From Amycolatopsis sp. MtRt-6 (GTDB lineage: Bacteria > Actinomycetota > Actinomycetes > Mycobacteriales > Pseudonocardiaceae): 64,000 nt of DNA. Location of the stretch: positions 186,001 to 250,000 of the forward strand of contig NZ_JADWPD010000003.1 in NCBI RefSeq assembly GCF_017308975.1, written 5' to 3'. A model generated the notes under the pieces. That model was not told the origin of the DNA. It made no database searches and saw nothing but the letters and a program-made list of their open reading frames with translations. The translations under genes were made by a program, and so were the position numbers. Numbering within the stretch: the stretch's first letter is position 1; the number at the start of each line of letters is the position of its first letter. This document shows, piece after piece, positions 33,036 through 43,778 of this stretch.

Positions 33036-33832
33036 GACTCCGGCGAGAACGGCAGCTCGACCACCAGGCACGGCCCGCCGACGAACAGGCCGCCGTCGAC
33101 GCCCAGCGCCTTGCCGCCGGCGTACAGGAACGGGCCCTCGATCTGCGTCGGGTGGATGCCCAGCTGGTCGGCGATGACGCTGTGCCCGTGCACGATCCGC
33201 GACCCGCCGAGGACGTCCATCAGCTTCTGCGCGTTTTCCTCGCCGTCCGGGCCGCGGAAGGCGTAACGCGTGGTCATCCGGCGCCAGACGTCCCACCACG
33301 CCTCGATGTCGCTGCCCTCGAGGATCTCGCGAGCCGCCTCGTTGATCTCGTCGATCGACGAGCCCCAGTCGAGGTACTCCAGCGTGTCCGAGTGCAGCAG
33401 CAGGTGGTCGGCGGCGACGGCGGCCAGCGGGCGCGCGGTCAGCCACTCGATGTGCTCCGGGGTCAGCCGGTCCTGGTCCGCCAGCAGGCCGCCGTTGATC
33501 TCCCAGCTGCGGGCGAAGCTGCGCGGGCCGAAGTCCGACGGCACCGGCTCGTCGCCGAAGTGGTACATCCCCAGTGCCAGGATCTCGTGGTTGCCCAGCA
33601 GCGTCTGCACCTGGCCACCGGCCTCGGCCGCCTGCTGCTCGAGCCGCATGACCAGGTCGATCGCGCCGACGCCGTCGGGGCCGCGGTCGACGAAGTCGCC
33701 GAGGAACCACAGCTGGTCCTCGCCACCGGACCAGTTGTCCTCCTCGTCGACCAGGCCTTCGGATCTCAGCGCGTCGGCGAGTTCGTCACGGTGCCCGTGG
33801 ACGTCGCCGACCACGTACGTCGACTTGCTCAT
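33032..33832 (-). CDS. Calcineurin-like metallophosphoesterase
   Basis: A 266-residue phosphoesterase with the metal-binding motifs in order: GDVHGHRDEL (residues 9-18), GDFVDRGPDG (45-54), LLGNHEILALGM, and later HSDTLEY and GSRIVHGHSV. It is close to bacterial protein-phosphatase-like (PrpE/ApaH-type) enzymes. The substrate (phosphoprotein or dinucleotide) cannot be told from sequence. No operon partner is seen. Confidence 0.88.
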   Translation of the reverse strand: MSKSTYVVGDVHGHRDELADALRSEGLVDEEDNWSGGEDQLWFLGDFVDRGPDGVGAIDLVMRLEQQAAEAGGQVQTLLGNHEILALGMYHFGDEPVPSDFGPRSFARSWEINGGLLADQDRLTPEHIEWLTARPLAAVAADHLLLHSDTLEYLDWGSSIDEINEAAREILEGSDIEAWWDVWRRMTTRYAFRGPDGEENAQKLMDVLGGSRIVHGHSVIADQLGIHPTQIEGPFLYAGGKALGVDGGLFVGGPCLVVELPFSPES

Positions 33833-33869
33833 CCGCTGACGATATGCCCTGCGGCCACCCGGCCGGCGG

Positions 33870-34664
33870 TCAGCCTTCTCCGAACGGGTCCCCGGTTCGC
33901 CCGATCAGGTCGGCGATCGAGTCGATCACCATCGTGGGCCGGTACGGATAGCGTTCGGCCGACTCCGGGGTGGATATGCCGGTGAGCACCAGGATGGTCT
34001 GCAACCCGGCCTCGATGCCCGAATGCACGTCCGTGTCCATCCGGTCGCCGATCATCAAGGTCGACTCCGAATGCGCCCCCAACCGGCGCAACGCCGAACG
34101 CATCATCAGCGGGTTCGGCTTGCCGACGTAGTACGGCGAGCGCCCGGTGGCCTTCTCGATCAGCGCCGCGACGGACCCGGTGGCCGGCATCGAGCCCTCC
34201 AGGCTGGGGCCGGTCGCGTCGGGGTTCGTCGCGATGAACTTCGCGCCGCCCTCGATCAGCCGGATCGCGCGGGTGATGGCGCTGAAGCTGTACGTGCGGG
34301 TCTCGCCCAGCACGACGTAGTCGGGGTCACGCTCGGTCAGCACGTAGCCGACCTCGTGCAGCGCCGTCGTGAGGCCCGCTTCGCCGATGACGTACGCCGA
34401 GCCGTTCGGCCGCTGCGACGAGAGGAACTTCGCGGTCGCCAGCGCCGAGGTCCAGATCGACTCCTCGGGGATGTCGAGCCCGGTGCGCTCCAGCCGCGCC
34501 CGCAGGTCGCGCGGGGTGTAGATCGAGTTGTTCGTCAGCACCAGGAAGTCGATGCCGTTCGCCTTCAGCTCGGCGAGGAACTCGTCGGCCCCCGGGACGA
34601 GGTGCTCCTCCTTCACCAGGACGCCGTCCATGTCGGAGAGGTACGTCCACCGGCGTTCGTTCAT
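33870..34664 (-). CDS. HAD-IIA family phosphatase (NagD-like)
   Basis: A 264-residue HAD phosphatase of subclass IIA. Motif I is [10 protein letters not shown], motif II is FLVLTNNS, Lys in [11 protein letters not shown] is motif III, and [17 protein letters not shown] is motif IV. The C2 cap lies between motifs II and III. NagD-like enzymes dephosphorylate nucleotide or sugar phosphates. It is transcribed divergently from the multicopper oxidase. Confidence 0.9.
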   Translation of the reverse strand: MNERRWTYLSDMDGVLVKEEHLVPGADEFLAELKANGIDFLVLTNNSIYTPRDLRARLERTGLDIPEESIWTSALATAKFLSSQRPNGSAYVIGEAGLTTALHEVGYVLTERDPDYVVLGETRTYSFSAITRAIRLIEGGAKFIATNPDATGPSLEGSMPATGSVAALIEKATGRSPYYVGKPNPLMMRSALRRLGAHSESTLMIGDRMDTDVHSGIEAGLQTILVLTGISTPESAERYPYRPTMVIDSIADLIGRTGDPFGEG

Positions 34665-34818
34665 GGTCGGAACCTATCACGCGCGCGAGACACCTGCGGT
34701 CCACGCCGAAAAGGGCTACAGTTGGAATTGCCGGTAACGCGAGGGGAGTCGCGCGCCCGGTCACCGAGGGGGTTCGGGGGAATACTTTTCGACGTCGACG
34801 GCATGCGTGCCGCCGCGC

Positions 34819-34853
34819 AATTCTTCCTGCCCCCGCACCGAAGGGGGAGAATT
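34819..34853 (+). promoter_or_regulatory. Hairpin sequestering the ribosome site of the multicopper oxidase
   Basis: AATTCT (34819-34824) pairs with AGAATT (34848-34853), and CCCCC (34830-34834) pairs with GGGGG (34843-34847), with a 5-nt bulge on the left and an 8-nt loop. The right arm contains the whole ribosome site GGGGGAG and reaches the base before the ATG. In this fold, translation of the oxidase would be blocked, so it may be a thermosensor or ligand-responsive switch. Confidence 0.5.
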
Positions 34854-36629
34854 ATGACCGAAATCATCGAGCGCCCGGCGACAGCCGAGCCGATCACCGC
34901 GCCGAACTGGGGACTCACCAAGTTCCTCGACCCGCTGCGCATTCCACCCGTGTTCCGGCCACGCGGCCGGGAAACGATCACCATTCCGATGATCACCCAG
35001 CGGCAGCGACTGCACTCGGAATTGCCCGAAAGTACGTTGTGGACGTACGCCGGGCATTTCCCGGGTCCGACGATCGAAGCGCGCAGCGGCAGGCAGCTGC
35101 GGATTTCGTGGTCGAACGAAATCGACGGCGAGTTCCCGCTCGTGGCCGTTCAGGGGCCGATCGCCGACGCGCCGACCAGCCGCCCCGGCCGCGAACTGGA
35201 CAAGCCGGGCTACTCGATCGTCGAGGGCGTCGCCGACCTGCCGGCGTGGACGGTCGTCCACCTCCACGGCGCGCGCACCAACGCGGGCAACGACGGCTGG
35301 GCGCACAACGCCGGCCTGAAGGGGACCTCCCAGCTGGCCGAGTACCAGAACCGCCAGCCGGCGATGCCGCTCTGGTACCACGACCACGCCATGGCGATCA
35401 CGCGCTTCAACGTCCACACCGGCCTCGCCGGGATGTACCTGCTGCGCGACGACGAGGAGGACGCGCTCGGCCTGCCGCACGGCGACCGCGAGATCCCGCT
35501 GATCATCAGCGACCGCAACCTGGACGTCGACCCGGCGACCGGCACGCTCACCGGGCAGCTGCTCTTCAAGTTCCCGGTCATCCCGAACGGCCCGGCGATC
35601 CCGTTCTCGGGGCCGTTCACCCTGGTCAACGGCGTGATCTGGCCGCACCTGGACGTCGACCCGCGGTGGTACCGCTTCCGCCTGCTCAACGCGGCCAACG
35701 CGCGGTTCTACACGCTCAACCTGGTCGACGAGAACAACGTGCCGGTCAACGACGCCGTCCGCCTCATCGGCACCGACGGCGGCCTGCTGCCCGCGCCGGC
35801 GCCGCTGCCGGCCGGCGGGCTGACCGTCGCCCCGGCCGAGCGCTTCGACGTCCTCATCGACTTCAGCCGCTTCAAGGGGCAGAAGCTCAAGCTGCGCAAC
35901 GCCGACCCTCGGCTCGGCGTCGTCGAACCGGACCTGATGGAGTTCCGGGTCGACGGCCGGGCCAAGCAGGACTCGTTCCGGCTGCCGGAGCAGATCTCGA
36001 CGTCGTACGTCCGCCTGCAGCACGGCACGACGCTGCCGGAGGACCACGACCACGTCTGGATCGCGCTGCTGCTCAACGCCGAAGGCCACCCGGAGATGTG
36101 GGATCTGGAGGAGGTCGAGGCGGACCCGGGCGGCGCGGGGATCATCCAGGTCCAGGACCCCAGCGGCGGCCTGAAGACGTTCCGGATGATCGGGCGGATC
36201 TTCGACGACACCACCGGCATCTTCATCGACCACGACCGGTGGGCGGTGTGGAACATCCTGCACGTCGCGAACGGCGGGCCGGCGCACCCGATCCACATCC
36301 ACCTGACGGAGTTCCAGGCGCTGTTCCGGCGGCGCTTCACGACGACGTTCGACCAGGCCGGCGAGCGGACGACGACGCCGATCGACGGCTTCACCGACGT
36401 CCCGCTGGAGAAGTACGAGGAAGGCTGGAAGGACACGGTCATCGTGAACCCCGGCGAGTGGGTGAGCGTGGCCGGGCAGTTCGGCGGCGGCACCGGCCAG
36501 TTCATGTACCACTGCCACATCCTCGACCACGAGGACGAGGGCATGATGCGGCCGTTCGTCGTGCACCCGCCCGAGGTGGCGAAGTTCCACGCCCACCCCG
36601 GCGGCGGCCACCACCACGAAGCCGCTTGA
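34854..36629 (+). CDS. Multicopper oxidase (phenoxazinone synthase/CotA-like)
   Basis: A 591-residue laccase-like oxidase. Copper ligands are in HLHG (136-139), WYHDH (174-178), HPIHIHL (about 477) and HCHILDHEDEGMM (about 553), with the T1 Cys in the last. No signal peptide: it begins MTEIIERPATAEP and is thus cytosolic, like phenoxazinone synthase. A His-rich tail (HAHPGGGHHHE) could bind copper. It oxidises phenolic substrates with O2; no aminophenol biosynthesis genes are adjacent. The upstream hairpin may control it. Confidence 0.9.
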   Translation: MTEIIERPATAEPITAPNWGLTKFLDPLRIPPVFRPRGRETITIPMITQRQRLHSELPESTLWTYAGHFPGPTIEARSGRQLRISWSNEIDGEFPLVAVQGPIADAPTSRPGRELDKPGYSIVEGVADLPAWTVVHLHGARTNAGNDGWAHNAGLKGTSQLAEYQNRQPAMPLWYHDHAMAITRFNVHTGLAGMYLLRDDEEDALGLPHGDREIPLIISDRNLDVDPATGTLTGQLLFKFPVIPNGPAIPFSGPFTLVNGVIWPHLDVDPRWYRFRLLNAANARFYTLNLVDENNVPVNDAVRLIGTDGGLLPAPAPLPAGGLTVAPAERFDVLIDFSRFKGQKLKLRNADPRLGVVEPDLMEFRVDGRAKQDSFRLPEQISTSYVRLQHGTTLPEDHDHVWIALLLNAEGHPEMWDLEEVEADPGGAGIIQVQDPSGGLKTFRMIGRIFDDTTGIFIDHDRWAVWNILHVANGGPAHPIHIHLTEFQALFRRRFTTTFDQAGERTTTPIDGFTDVPLEKYEEGWKDTVIVNPGEWVSVAGQFGGGTGQFMYHCHILDHEDEGMMRPFVVHPPEVAKFHAHPGGGHHHEAA

Positions 36630-36631
36630 GG

Positions 36632-37699
36632 TCAGGAGGCCGCGGCCGGGTGGATCGCCACGGTCGCGGCCTTCACCGACAACGTCACCGCCGAGCCGGG
36701 CTCCAGCGCCAGCTCGGCGACGGCGGCCGGGGTGAGGTCGGCGGTGAGGCCGTGCGCCCAGCCGTCGCCCTCGGCCCGGACGCGGATCACCGGCCCGTGC
36801 GGCTCCAGGGCCGCGACGACGGCGTCGGTCGTGTTGCGCGGGCTGCCGCGGTGCTCGCCGGCACCGGCGTAGACGGCGACGGCGTTGGGCGGGAACACCG
36901 CCACCGCCGCCTCCCCCGGCACCACGTCGGCCGCCGGGAGGCCGCTGACGACCTCACCCGACGCCGTCCGGAGGCCTTCGGCGACCGCGGTTCCGGCGAC
37001 CAGGTTGAGGCCCGCGATCCGCGCGGTGAACGCCGTCCGCGGCGCCGAAAGCACTTCGCGGGTCGGCCCGCGTTCGACGACCCGGCCGTCGTTCAGCACC
37101 GCGACGTGGTCGGCGAGCGCGAGGGCGTCCAGCGGGTCGTGCGTGACGAGCACGGTCGTCGGCCCGGCCTTGAGCACCCGCCGCAGCAGGCCGCGGATCG
37201 CCGGCGCGGCGTCGACGTCGAGGGCGGCGAACGGCTCGTCGAGCAGCAGCAGGTCCGGCTCGGCGGCCAGCGCCCTGGCGATCGCGACGCGCTGGGCCTG
37301 GCCGCCGGACAGCTGCCCGGGCCGCCGGTCGGCCAGCGCCACGGCGTCCACTTCGGCCAGCCAGGAGAACGCGCGCTCCCGGGCGGCGCGGCGACCGGCG
37401 CCGGTGGAGCGCGGCGAAAACGCGACGTTGTCCGCCGCCGAAAGGTGCGGGAAGAGCAGGGCGTCCTGGGAGAGCAACCCGATGCCGCGGCCGTGCGGCG
37501 GCAGGCCGGCCAGCGCGCGGCCGGCCACCGTGATCTCCGCCGACGCCGGCGTGATCAGCCCGGCCAGGCAGCCCAGGATCGTCGACTTGCCGGAGCCGTT
37601 GGGGCCGAGCAGCGCCAGCACGTGCCCGGCCGGCACGTCGAGAGCGACGTCCAGGTCGAACGAGCCGCGCACGGCGGTGATCCGGGCGGTCAGGCTCAC
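36632..37699 (-). CDS. modC: Molybdate ABC transporter ATP-binding protein
   Basis: A 355-residue ABC ATPase: Walker [12 protein letters not shown] (residues about 31-41), signature [15 protein letters not shown], Walker [13 protein letters not shown], and a C-terminal TOBE domain ([20 protein letters not shown]) that in ModC binds molybdate. It energises molybdate or tungstate import with ModB. The GTG start overlaps the modB stop by 4 nt. Confidence 0.9.
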   Translation of the reverse strand: MSLTARITAVRGSFDLDVALDVPAGHVLALLGPNGSGKSTILGCLAGLITPASAEITVAGRALAGLPPHGRGIGLLSQDALLFPHLSAADNVAFSPRSTGAGRRAARERAFSWLAEVDAVALADRRPGQLSGGQAQRVAIARALAAEPDLLLLDEPFAALDVDAAPAIRGLLRRVLKAGPTTVLVTHDPLDALALADHVAVLNDGRVVERGPTREVLSAPRTAFTARIAGLNLVAGTAVAEGLRTASGEVVSGLPAADVVPGEAAVAVFPPNAVAVYAGAGEHRGSPRNTTDAVVAALEPHGPVIRVRAEGDGWAHGLTADLTPAAVAELALEPGSAVTLSVKAATVAIHPAAAS

Positions 37700-38463
37700 C
37701 GGAGGCCGCCTTCCCACGAGCGCGGCCGTGCGACGGCGATCACGGCCATCGCCACGACGATGAGCAGCAGGGAGAGCGCGACGGCGCTGTCGATGTCCAC
37801 TTCGGCCTGGGTGTAGACCTCGAGCGGCAGCGTGCGGGTGACGTCTTCGAGGCTGCCGGCGAAGGTGATCGTGGCGCCGAACTCGCCGAGCGCGCGGGCG
37901 AAGCTGAGGACGACGCCGGAGCCGAGCGCGGGCAGCAGCAGCGGCAACGTGACCCGGCGGAACACCGTCCACGGGCGCGCGCCGAGCGTCGCGGCGACCT
38001 GCTCGTAGCGGTCGCCCGAGCCGCGCAGCGCGCCTTCGAGGCTGATCACCAGGAACGGCATCGCGACAAACGTCTGCGCGATGACGACGGCGGCCGTGGT
38101 GAACGGGACGGACTCCCCGGTCAGCGCGGTGATCAGGGCGCCGAGGAAGCCCTTGCGGCCGAGCAGGTAGAGCAGCGCGAGGCCGCCGACGACCGGCGGC
38201 AGGACCAGCGGCAGCAGCACGATCGAGCGCAGCAGCCGGACGCCGCGGAACCGCGCCCTGGCCAGCACGACGGCCAGCGGCACGCCGAGCAGCACGCAGG
38301 CCACCGTGGACAGCCCGGCGGTGACCAGCGACAGCCGCAGCGCGTGCAGCGACGACGGCGTCACGATGAGCGCGGGCAGCCGGGTCAGGTCCGTGCGGAC
38401 CAGCAACCCGACGACCGGCAGCACGACGAGCGCCAGCGCGAGCGCGGCGGGGATGCCCAGCAC
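37696..38463 (-). CDS. modB: Molybdate ABC transporter permease
   Basis: A 255-residue permease with about six TM segments and the EAA loop [28 protein letters not shown] (in parts) that docks on ModC. It matches ModB in length and in the final [12 protein letters not shown] motif. It lies between modA and modC in one operon. An intergenic hairpin separates it from modA. Confidence 0.9.
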   Translation of the reverse strand: MLGIPAALALALVVLPVVGLLVRTDLTRLPALIVTPSSLHALRLSLVTAGLSTVACVLLGVPLAVVLARARFRGVRLLRSIVLLPLVLPPVVGGLALLYLLGRKGFLGALITALTGESVPFTTAAVVIAQTFVAMPFLVISLEGALRGSGDRYEQVAATLGARPWTVFRRVTLPLLLPALGSGVVLSFARALGEFGATITFAGSLEDVTRTLPLEVYTQAEVDIDSAVALSLLLIVVAMAVIAVARPRSWEGGLR

Positions 38464-38475
38464 CCACGGGACGCG

Positions 38476-38513
38476 CGAACGGCCGGCCGGGACGGATCCG
38501 GGCCGGCCGTTCG
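38476..38513 (-). terminator. Intergenic stem-loop between modA and modB
   Basis: CGAACGGCCGGCC (38476-38488) pairs perfectly with GGCCGGCCGTTCG (38501-38513). It lies just after the modA stop and before modB. There is no T run. It may stabilise the modA mRNA or partially stop transcription, giving more binding protein than permease. Confidence 0.6.
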
Positions 38514-38521
38514 GGAGCCGC

Positions 38522-39391
38522 TTACCGCGCAGGGCCGAACCCGGCCTTCGTCAGCTCGGTCTTGCCCTCGGCGCCGAGCACGAACTCCTCGAACTGGCGC
38601 GCCAGGTCGGCTTGGCCGCCCTTGACCGCGACGATCGGGTAGCTGTTGATCGCCTGGGCCGCCTGGGGGAAGTCGACCTTGTCGACCTTGCCCGCGGCCG
38701 ACGTCGTGTCGGTGACGTAGACCAGGCCCGCGTCGGCGTCACCGGAAGCGACCTTGTTCAGCACCTGCTTGACGTCCTGCTCTTCGCTCTTCGGCTTGAG
38801 CGTGACACCGGTGGCCGTCTCGACCTTCTTCGTCGCCGCCCCGCACGGCACCTGCGGGGCGCAGGTGATCACGTTCAGGCCGGCCTTGTTCAGGTCGGCG
38901 AAGGTCCGGATGTTCTTCGGGTTGCCGGGCGCGACGGCGATGGCCAGCTTGTTGGTGGCGAACACGGCGGGCTGGCCGTCGACCACGCCGTCCTCGGCCG
39001 CCTTGTCCATGGTGGCCTGGTCGGCCGCGGCGAAGACGTCGGCCTTCGCGCCGTTGGTGAGCTGCTGCACCAGCGTGGACGAGCCCGCGAAGCTGAACTT
39101 CACGGTCACGCCGGGGTGCTTGGCTTCGAACGCCTTGCCGAGCGCGGTGAACGACTCGGTGAGCGACGCGGCGGCGAACACGGTCAGTGTGCCGCCACCG
39201 GCCTTCGCGGCCCCCTTGGGCGCGGGCGCGGTGACCGACGCGCCGGGCTGCGTGCTGGGCTCGTCCGAGCTGCTGCACGCGCCCGCGAAAAGGGCGACTG
39301 CAGCCACGGCGAGAGCGAGCTGCGTCATCCGGGGCTTCGCCCCGGGCCGGGGGCTCCGCCACCCGGACCCCCGAAAAGCGAGGTGTTTCAT
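38522..39391 (-). CDS. modA: Molybdate-binding lipoprotein
   Basis: A 289-residue periplasmic-type binding protein anchored as a lipoprotein (lipobox FAGAC near residue 38). [21 protein letters not shown] and [21 protein letters not shown] contain the Ser and backbone sites that hold molybdate; [14 protein letters not shown] is the usual second-lobe motif. The signal peptide is unusually long because of the leader [17 protein letters not shown]. The start follows GGAAGGAAG and overlaps the regulator stop by 4 nt. Confidence 0.92.
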   Translation of the reverse strand: MKHLAFRGSGWRSPRPGAKPRMTQLALAVAAVALFAGACSSSDEPSTQPGASVTAPAPKGAAKAGGGTLTVFAAASLTESFTALGKAFEAKHPGVTVKFSFAGSSTLVQQLTNGAKADVFAAADQATMDKAAEDGVVDGQPAVFATNKLAIAVAPGNPKNIRTFADLNKAGLNVITCAPQVPCGAATKKVETATGVTLKPKSEEQDVKQVLNKVASGDADAGLVYVTDTTSAAGKVDKVDFPQAAQAINSYPIVAVKGGQADLARQFEEFVLGAEGKTELTKAGFGPAR

Positions 39392-39792
39392 CGACTTCCT
39401 TCCGGTGTTTCCACCACCACAGTGGTCGCTTTGACCACCGCGACCGCGAGCACCCCCGGGCGCAGGCCCAGCTCGCGGACGGCTTCCGTACTCATCAGGG
39501 ACACCACGCGGTGCGCCCCGCACTGCAGTTCCACCTGGGCCATCACCTTGTCGGTGATCACCTCGGTGACCAGCCCCACGAACCTATTGCGGGCGGACCG
39601 GCCGACCGCCGACGGGTCGTCGGGCGCGGCGGCCTGCGCCCGGGCGAACCCGGCGAGCTGGGCGCCGTCGACGACCTTGCGGCCGGCGGCGTCGTCGGTC
39701 GCGGTCAGCTGACCCGCGCGCACCCACCTCCGGACGGTGTCGTCGCTGACCCCGAGCAGGCGCGCGGCCTCGGACAACCGAAATTGCGGCAT
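39388..39792 (-). CDS. HTH-TOBE molybdate-responsive regulator/binding protein
   Basis: A 134-residue protein: an N-terminal MerR/excisionase-type helix-turn-helix (FRLSEAARLLGVSDDTVRRWV) and a C-terminal Mop/TOBE domain (residues 65-130) that binds molybdate. It is not a classical ModE but pairs the same two functions in a compact form. It heads the modABC operon with a 4-nt overlap, so it is probably the operon's molybdate sensor. Confidence 0.82.
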   Translation of the reverse strand: MPQFRLSEAARLLGVSDDTVRRWVRAGQLTATDDAAGRKVVDGAQLAGFARAQAAAPDDPSAVGRSARNRFVGLVTEVITDKVMAQVELQCGAHRVVSLMSTEAVRELGLRPGVLAVAVVKATTVVVETPEGSR

Positions 39793-39825
39793 GCCGCTGA
39801 CGTTATCTCCGCAGTTGAGGAAAAG

Positions 39826-40305
39826 CTACGCCGGGCGCGAATTGCCCATGACTTCGGCGCGCAGCTCGTCGAGCATGACATTCTGATAACGCTCGATCAC
39901 TTTTCGCTCCGCCGGGGAGAACTGCGCGAGCAGCTCCCGGAGGGTGCCGAAGGCCGACTCGAAGAGCGGCGCGAAGCGCTCGGCCGCACCCGGGACCACT
40001 TCGACCAGCACCTTGCGCCGGTCCTCGGGGTCGCGCACGCGGCGGACCAGGCCGACCTTCTCCAGCCGGTCGATGACGCCGGTGACCGCGCCGGTGGACA
40101 GGCCGGTCAGCTCGGCGATCCGGCCGGCGGTGAGCGGCCCGCCGGCCTGGATGACGAGGTCGAACGTCTTGTGGTCAGTGCCGGACAGGCCCATCCGCTC
40201 GGCGATCCTGGCGTGGCGCAGGACGGTGAACGTGCTGCCCTGGCGACCCAATTCCGCGAAGCGGAAGAGTTCCTCTTCGGTGACCGGGTAAGTCTTTTCC
40301 GTCAC
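39826..40305 (-). CDS. MarR family regulator
   Basis: A 159-residue winged-helix regulator: FDLVIQAGGPLTAGRIAELTGLSTGAVTGVIDRLEKVGLV (in parts) is the HTH, with the wing DPEDRRKVLVEV. The GTG start follows GAGGAC. It is divergent from moaA, with 80 nt between them, and may control moaA or itself. Its ligand is unknown. Confidence 0.85.
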   Translation of the reverse strand: MTEKTYPVTEEELFRFAELGRQGSTFTVLRHARIAERMGLSGTDHKTFDLVIQAGGPLTAGRIAELTGLSTGAVTGVIDRLEKVGLVRRVRDPEDRRKVLVEVVPGAAERFAPLFESAFGTLRELLAQFSPAERKVIERYQNVMLDELRAEVMGNSRPA

Positions 40306-40385
40306 GAGTCCTCGTTGGTTCGCTCACTGAACAACTCACTGCGCAAAGTATCCTAGTGGGCCGTTCCGGAGCTACGCTGTGCGTA

Positions 40386-41450
40386 ATGACAGCCGTGGAT
40401 CTCGGGTTTCCTCGCGTCCCCCGCACACGAGGGTCATCTCGCGTGCCCAGGCCCGAGAACCCCCATCTCATCGACACCTTCGGCCGGGTGGCCACCGATC
40501 TGCGGGTTTCCCTGACGGACCGGTGCAACCTGCGCTGCACCTACTGCATGCCCGCGGAAGGCCTCGACTGGATGCCGGGCGAGCAGGTGCTGACCGACGA
40601 CGAGCTGGTCCGCTTGATGCGGATCGCCGTCGAAATGCTGGGCGTCACCGACATCCGGCTCACCGGCGGGGAACCGCTGCTGCGGCCGGGCCTCGAGGAC
40701 CTCGTGGCGCGGATCACGGCGTTGTCGCCGCGGCCGCGGTTGTCCATGACCACCAACGGGATCGGGCTGGCTCGACGGGCCGCGGGCCTCGCCGAGGCGG
40801 GGTTGAACCGGATCAACGTCTCGCTCGACACCGTCGACCCCGAGCTGTTCAAGACGATCACCCGCCGCGACCGGCTCTCGCACGTGATCGCGGGCCTCGC
40901 CGCGGCGCGGGACGCCGGGATGGCGCCGGTGAAGGTCAACGCCGTGCTGATCCGCGGGCTCAACGAGACCGAAGCCGTGCCGCTGCTGAAGTTCTGCCTC
41001 GAGCAGGGCTACCACCTGAGGTTCATCGAGCAGATGCCGCTGGACGCCCAGCACGGCTGGAACCGCGGCGAGATGATCACCGCGGCGGAGATCCTGGGCC
41101 TGCTCGGTTCGGCGTTCACGCTGACACCGGCCTCGGAGGCGCGCGGCGGGGCGCCCGCCGAGCGCTGGCTGGTCGACGGCGGCCCGGGCGACGTCGGCGT
41201 GATCGCGTCGGTGACCCGGCCGTTCTGCTCGGCCTGCGAGCGGACGCGGCTGACCGCGGACGGCGCGGTGCGCTCCTGCCTGTTCAGCAACGACGAGACG
41301 GATCTGCGGTCCCTCGTGCGCGCGGGCGCGCGCGATGAGGAGGTGGCGGACGCCTGGCGGGCGACGATGTGGGGCAAGCTCGCCGGCCACGAGATCAACG
41401 ACGCCGGGTTCGCGCAGCCGATCCGGCCGATGAGCGCGATCGGCGGTTGA
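40386..41450 (+). CDS. moaA: GTP 3',8-cyclase (molybdenum cofactor biosynthesis)
   Basis: A 354-residue radical SAM enzyme that converts GTP to 3',8-cyclo-GTP, the first step of molybdopterin synthesis. The N-terminal 4Fe-4S motif is DRCNLRCTYCMP; RLTGGEPLLRPGL is the SAM motif. The C-terminal second cluster is FCSACERTRLTADG plus RSCLFS. The terminal GG needed by MoaA is present (SAIGG). The ATG at 40386 gives a 30-residue lead before the core. moaD follows 1 nt later. Confidence 0.95.
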   Translation: MTAVDLGFPRVPRTRGSSRVPRPENPHLIDTFGRVATDLRVSLTDRCNLRCTYCMPAEGLDWMPGEQVLTDDELVRLMRIAVEMLGVTDIRLTGGEPLLRPGLEDLVARITALSPRPRLSMTTNGIGLARRAAGLAEAGLNRINVSLDTVDPELFKTITRRDRLSHVIAGLAAARDAGMAPVKVNAVLIRGLNETEAVPLLKFCLEQGYHLRFIEQMPLDAQHGWNRGEMITAAEILGLLGSAFTLTPASEARGGAPAERWLVDGGPGDVGVIASVTRPFCSACERTRLTADGAVRSCLFSNDETDLRSLVRAGARDEEVADAWRATMWGKLAGHEINDAGFAQPIRPMSAIGG

Positions 41451-41451
41451 G

Positions 41452-41712
41452 ATGACGACGGTGACCATCGCGGTGCGGTACTTCGCGGCAGCGCGGGCGG
41501 CGGCCGGCGTCGAGGAGGAGAAGGTGCAGCTGCCGGCCGGGGCGTCGGTCGCCGACGCGGTGGCCGAGCTGGCCCGCCTGCACCCTTCGTCCCTGCCGCG
41601 CCTGCTGGAGGCGGTCAGCTACCTGCTGGACGGCATCGCGGTCCGCGACCTGACCCGTACGTTGCGCGACGGCGCCGAGCTGGACGTCCTCCCGCCCTTC
41701 GCCGGCGGCTGA
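41452..41712 (+). CDS. moaD: MoaD/ThiS family sulfur carrier
   Basis: An 86-residue ubiquitin-fold protein ending in PPFAGG, the double Gly that is adenylated and thiocarboxylated. With MoaE it forms molybdopterin synthase. It lies 1 nt after moaA. A small hairpin (GACCC 41711-41715 with GGGTC 41719-41723) overlaps the stop codon. Confidence 0.92.
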   Translation: MTTVTIAVRYFAAARAAAGVEEEKVQLPAGASVADAVAELARLHPSSLPRLLEAVSYLLDGIAVRDLTRTLRDGAELDVLPPFAGG

Positions 41713-43178
<1,466 letters not shown>

Positions 43179-43225
43179 CGATCACGCAGTGATGCGCGAG
43201 TCCGGCCTCGAGCCGTGACCTGACA

Positions 43226-43262
43226 GGGCTCCCACCGCCGATCCCCCGGGCGGTGGGAGCCC
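43226..43262 (+). terminator. Terminator hairpin after rpf
   Basis: GGGCTCCCACCGCC (43226-43239) pairs perfectly with GGCGGTGGGAGCCC (43249-43262). It lies 48 nt after the rpf stop, at the border with the convergent MarR gene. Confidence 0.8.
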
Positions 43263-43263
43263 T

Positions 43264-43725
43264 TCACGGTTTCCGCTCCCGGATCCGCTCCGCCTCCGCG
43301 AGCTGCATCCGCTCGCCCTTCCGCAGCACCTCGATCACCAGCTCCAGCTGCTCCGGCGCGTACTCCGCCAGCAGCGCGCGGCCGGCCCGCTCGATCGGCC
43401 CGTAGACCTCCTCCAGCAGCTCCGCCGCCTTCGGCGTCAGCTCCACGACCGCCCGGCGCCGGTCGTCCGCGTCCGTGCGACGCGTCAGGTGACCCGCGTT
43501 CGTCAGGCGCTGGATCGCCGTCGTCGTCGCCGCCGGGCTCAGGCTCGCCTCCGTCGCCAGCTTCCCCGCCGTCAACGCCCCCGCGGCCGCCACCAGGCCG
43601 ATGATGCGCAGGTCCGTGCGGTTGACGCCGAACGCCGTCGCGGCGGCCTCGTCCACCACGTCGTTCGCCGCGCCGAACGCCGCTGCCGCGTGGGCTGCTT
43701 CGGTGACCAATGATTGCTTCGACAC
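43264..43725 (-). CDS. MarR family regulator
   Basis: A 153-residue winged-helix regulator with the HTH GALTAGKLATEASLSPAATTTAI and the wing DADDRRRAVVELTP. The GTG start gives SKQSLVTEAAHAAAAFG. The longer frame is Arg/Gly shadow of the divergent gene. Inverted repeats (43737-43750 and 43755-43769) lie between it and the divergent nitroreductase-like gene, suggesting control of both. Confidence 0.85.
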   Translation of the reverse strand: MSKQSLVTEAAHAAAAFGAANDVVDEAAATAFGVNRTDLRIIGLVAAAGALTAGKLATEASLSPAATTTAIQRLTNAGHLTRRTDADDRRRAVVELTPKAAELLEEVYGPIERAGRALLAEYAPEQLELVIEVLRKGERMQLAEAERIRERKP

Positions 43726-43736
43726 TCGAAAGAGTC

Positions 43737-43769
43737 TACCTTGGCCGGTAAGTATTTCGATCGTCGAAA
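43737..43769. promoter_or_regulatory. Two inverted repeats in a divergent promoter
   Basis: TACC-N6-GGTA at 43737-43750 and the perfect palindrome TTTCGA-TCG-TCGAAA at 43755-43769 lie between the MarR gene and the deazaflavin-dependent oxidoreductase gene. Either could be the MarR operator. Confidence 0.45.
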
Positions 43770-43778
43770 GGATTTGCC

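Noticed and set aside
31915..36629. A phenazine or phenoxazinone biosynthesis cluster (PhzF plus phenoxazinone-synthase-like oxidase)
   Set aside because: The two genes are 2 kb apart, separated by unrelated genes on the other strand, and no aminophenol or chorismate enzymes are present.
38300..39712. A 468-codon plus-strand open frame over modA
   Set aside because: Antisense shadow of modA/modB, whose frames carry a lipobox, TM segments and transporter motifs.
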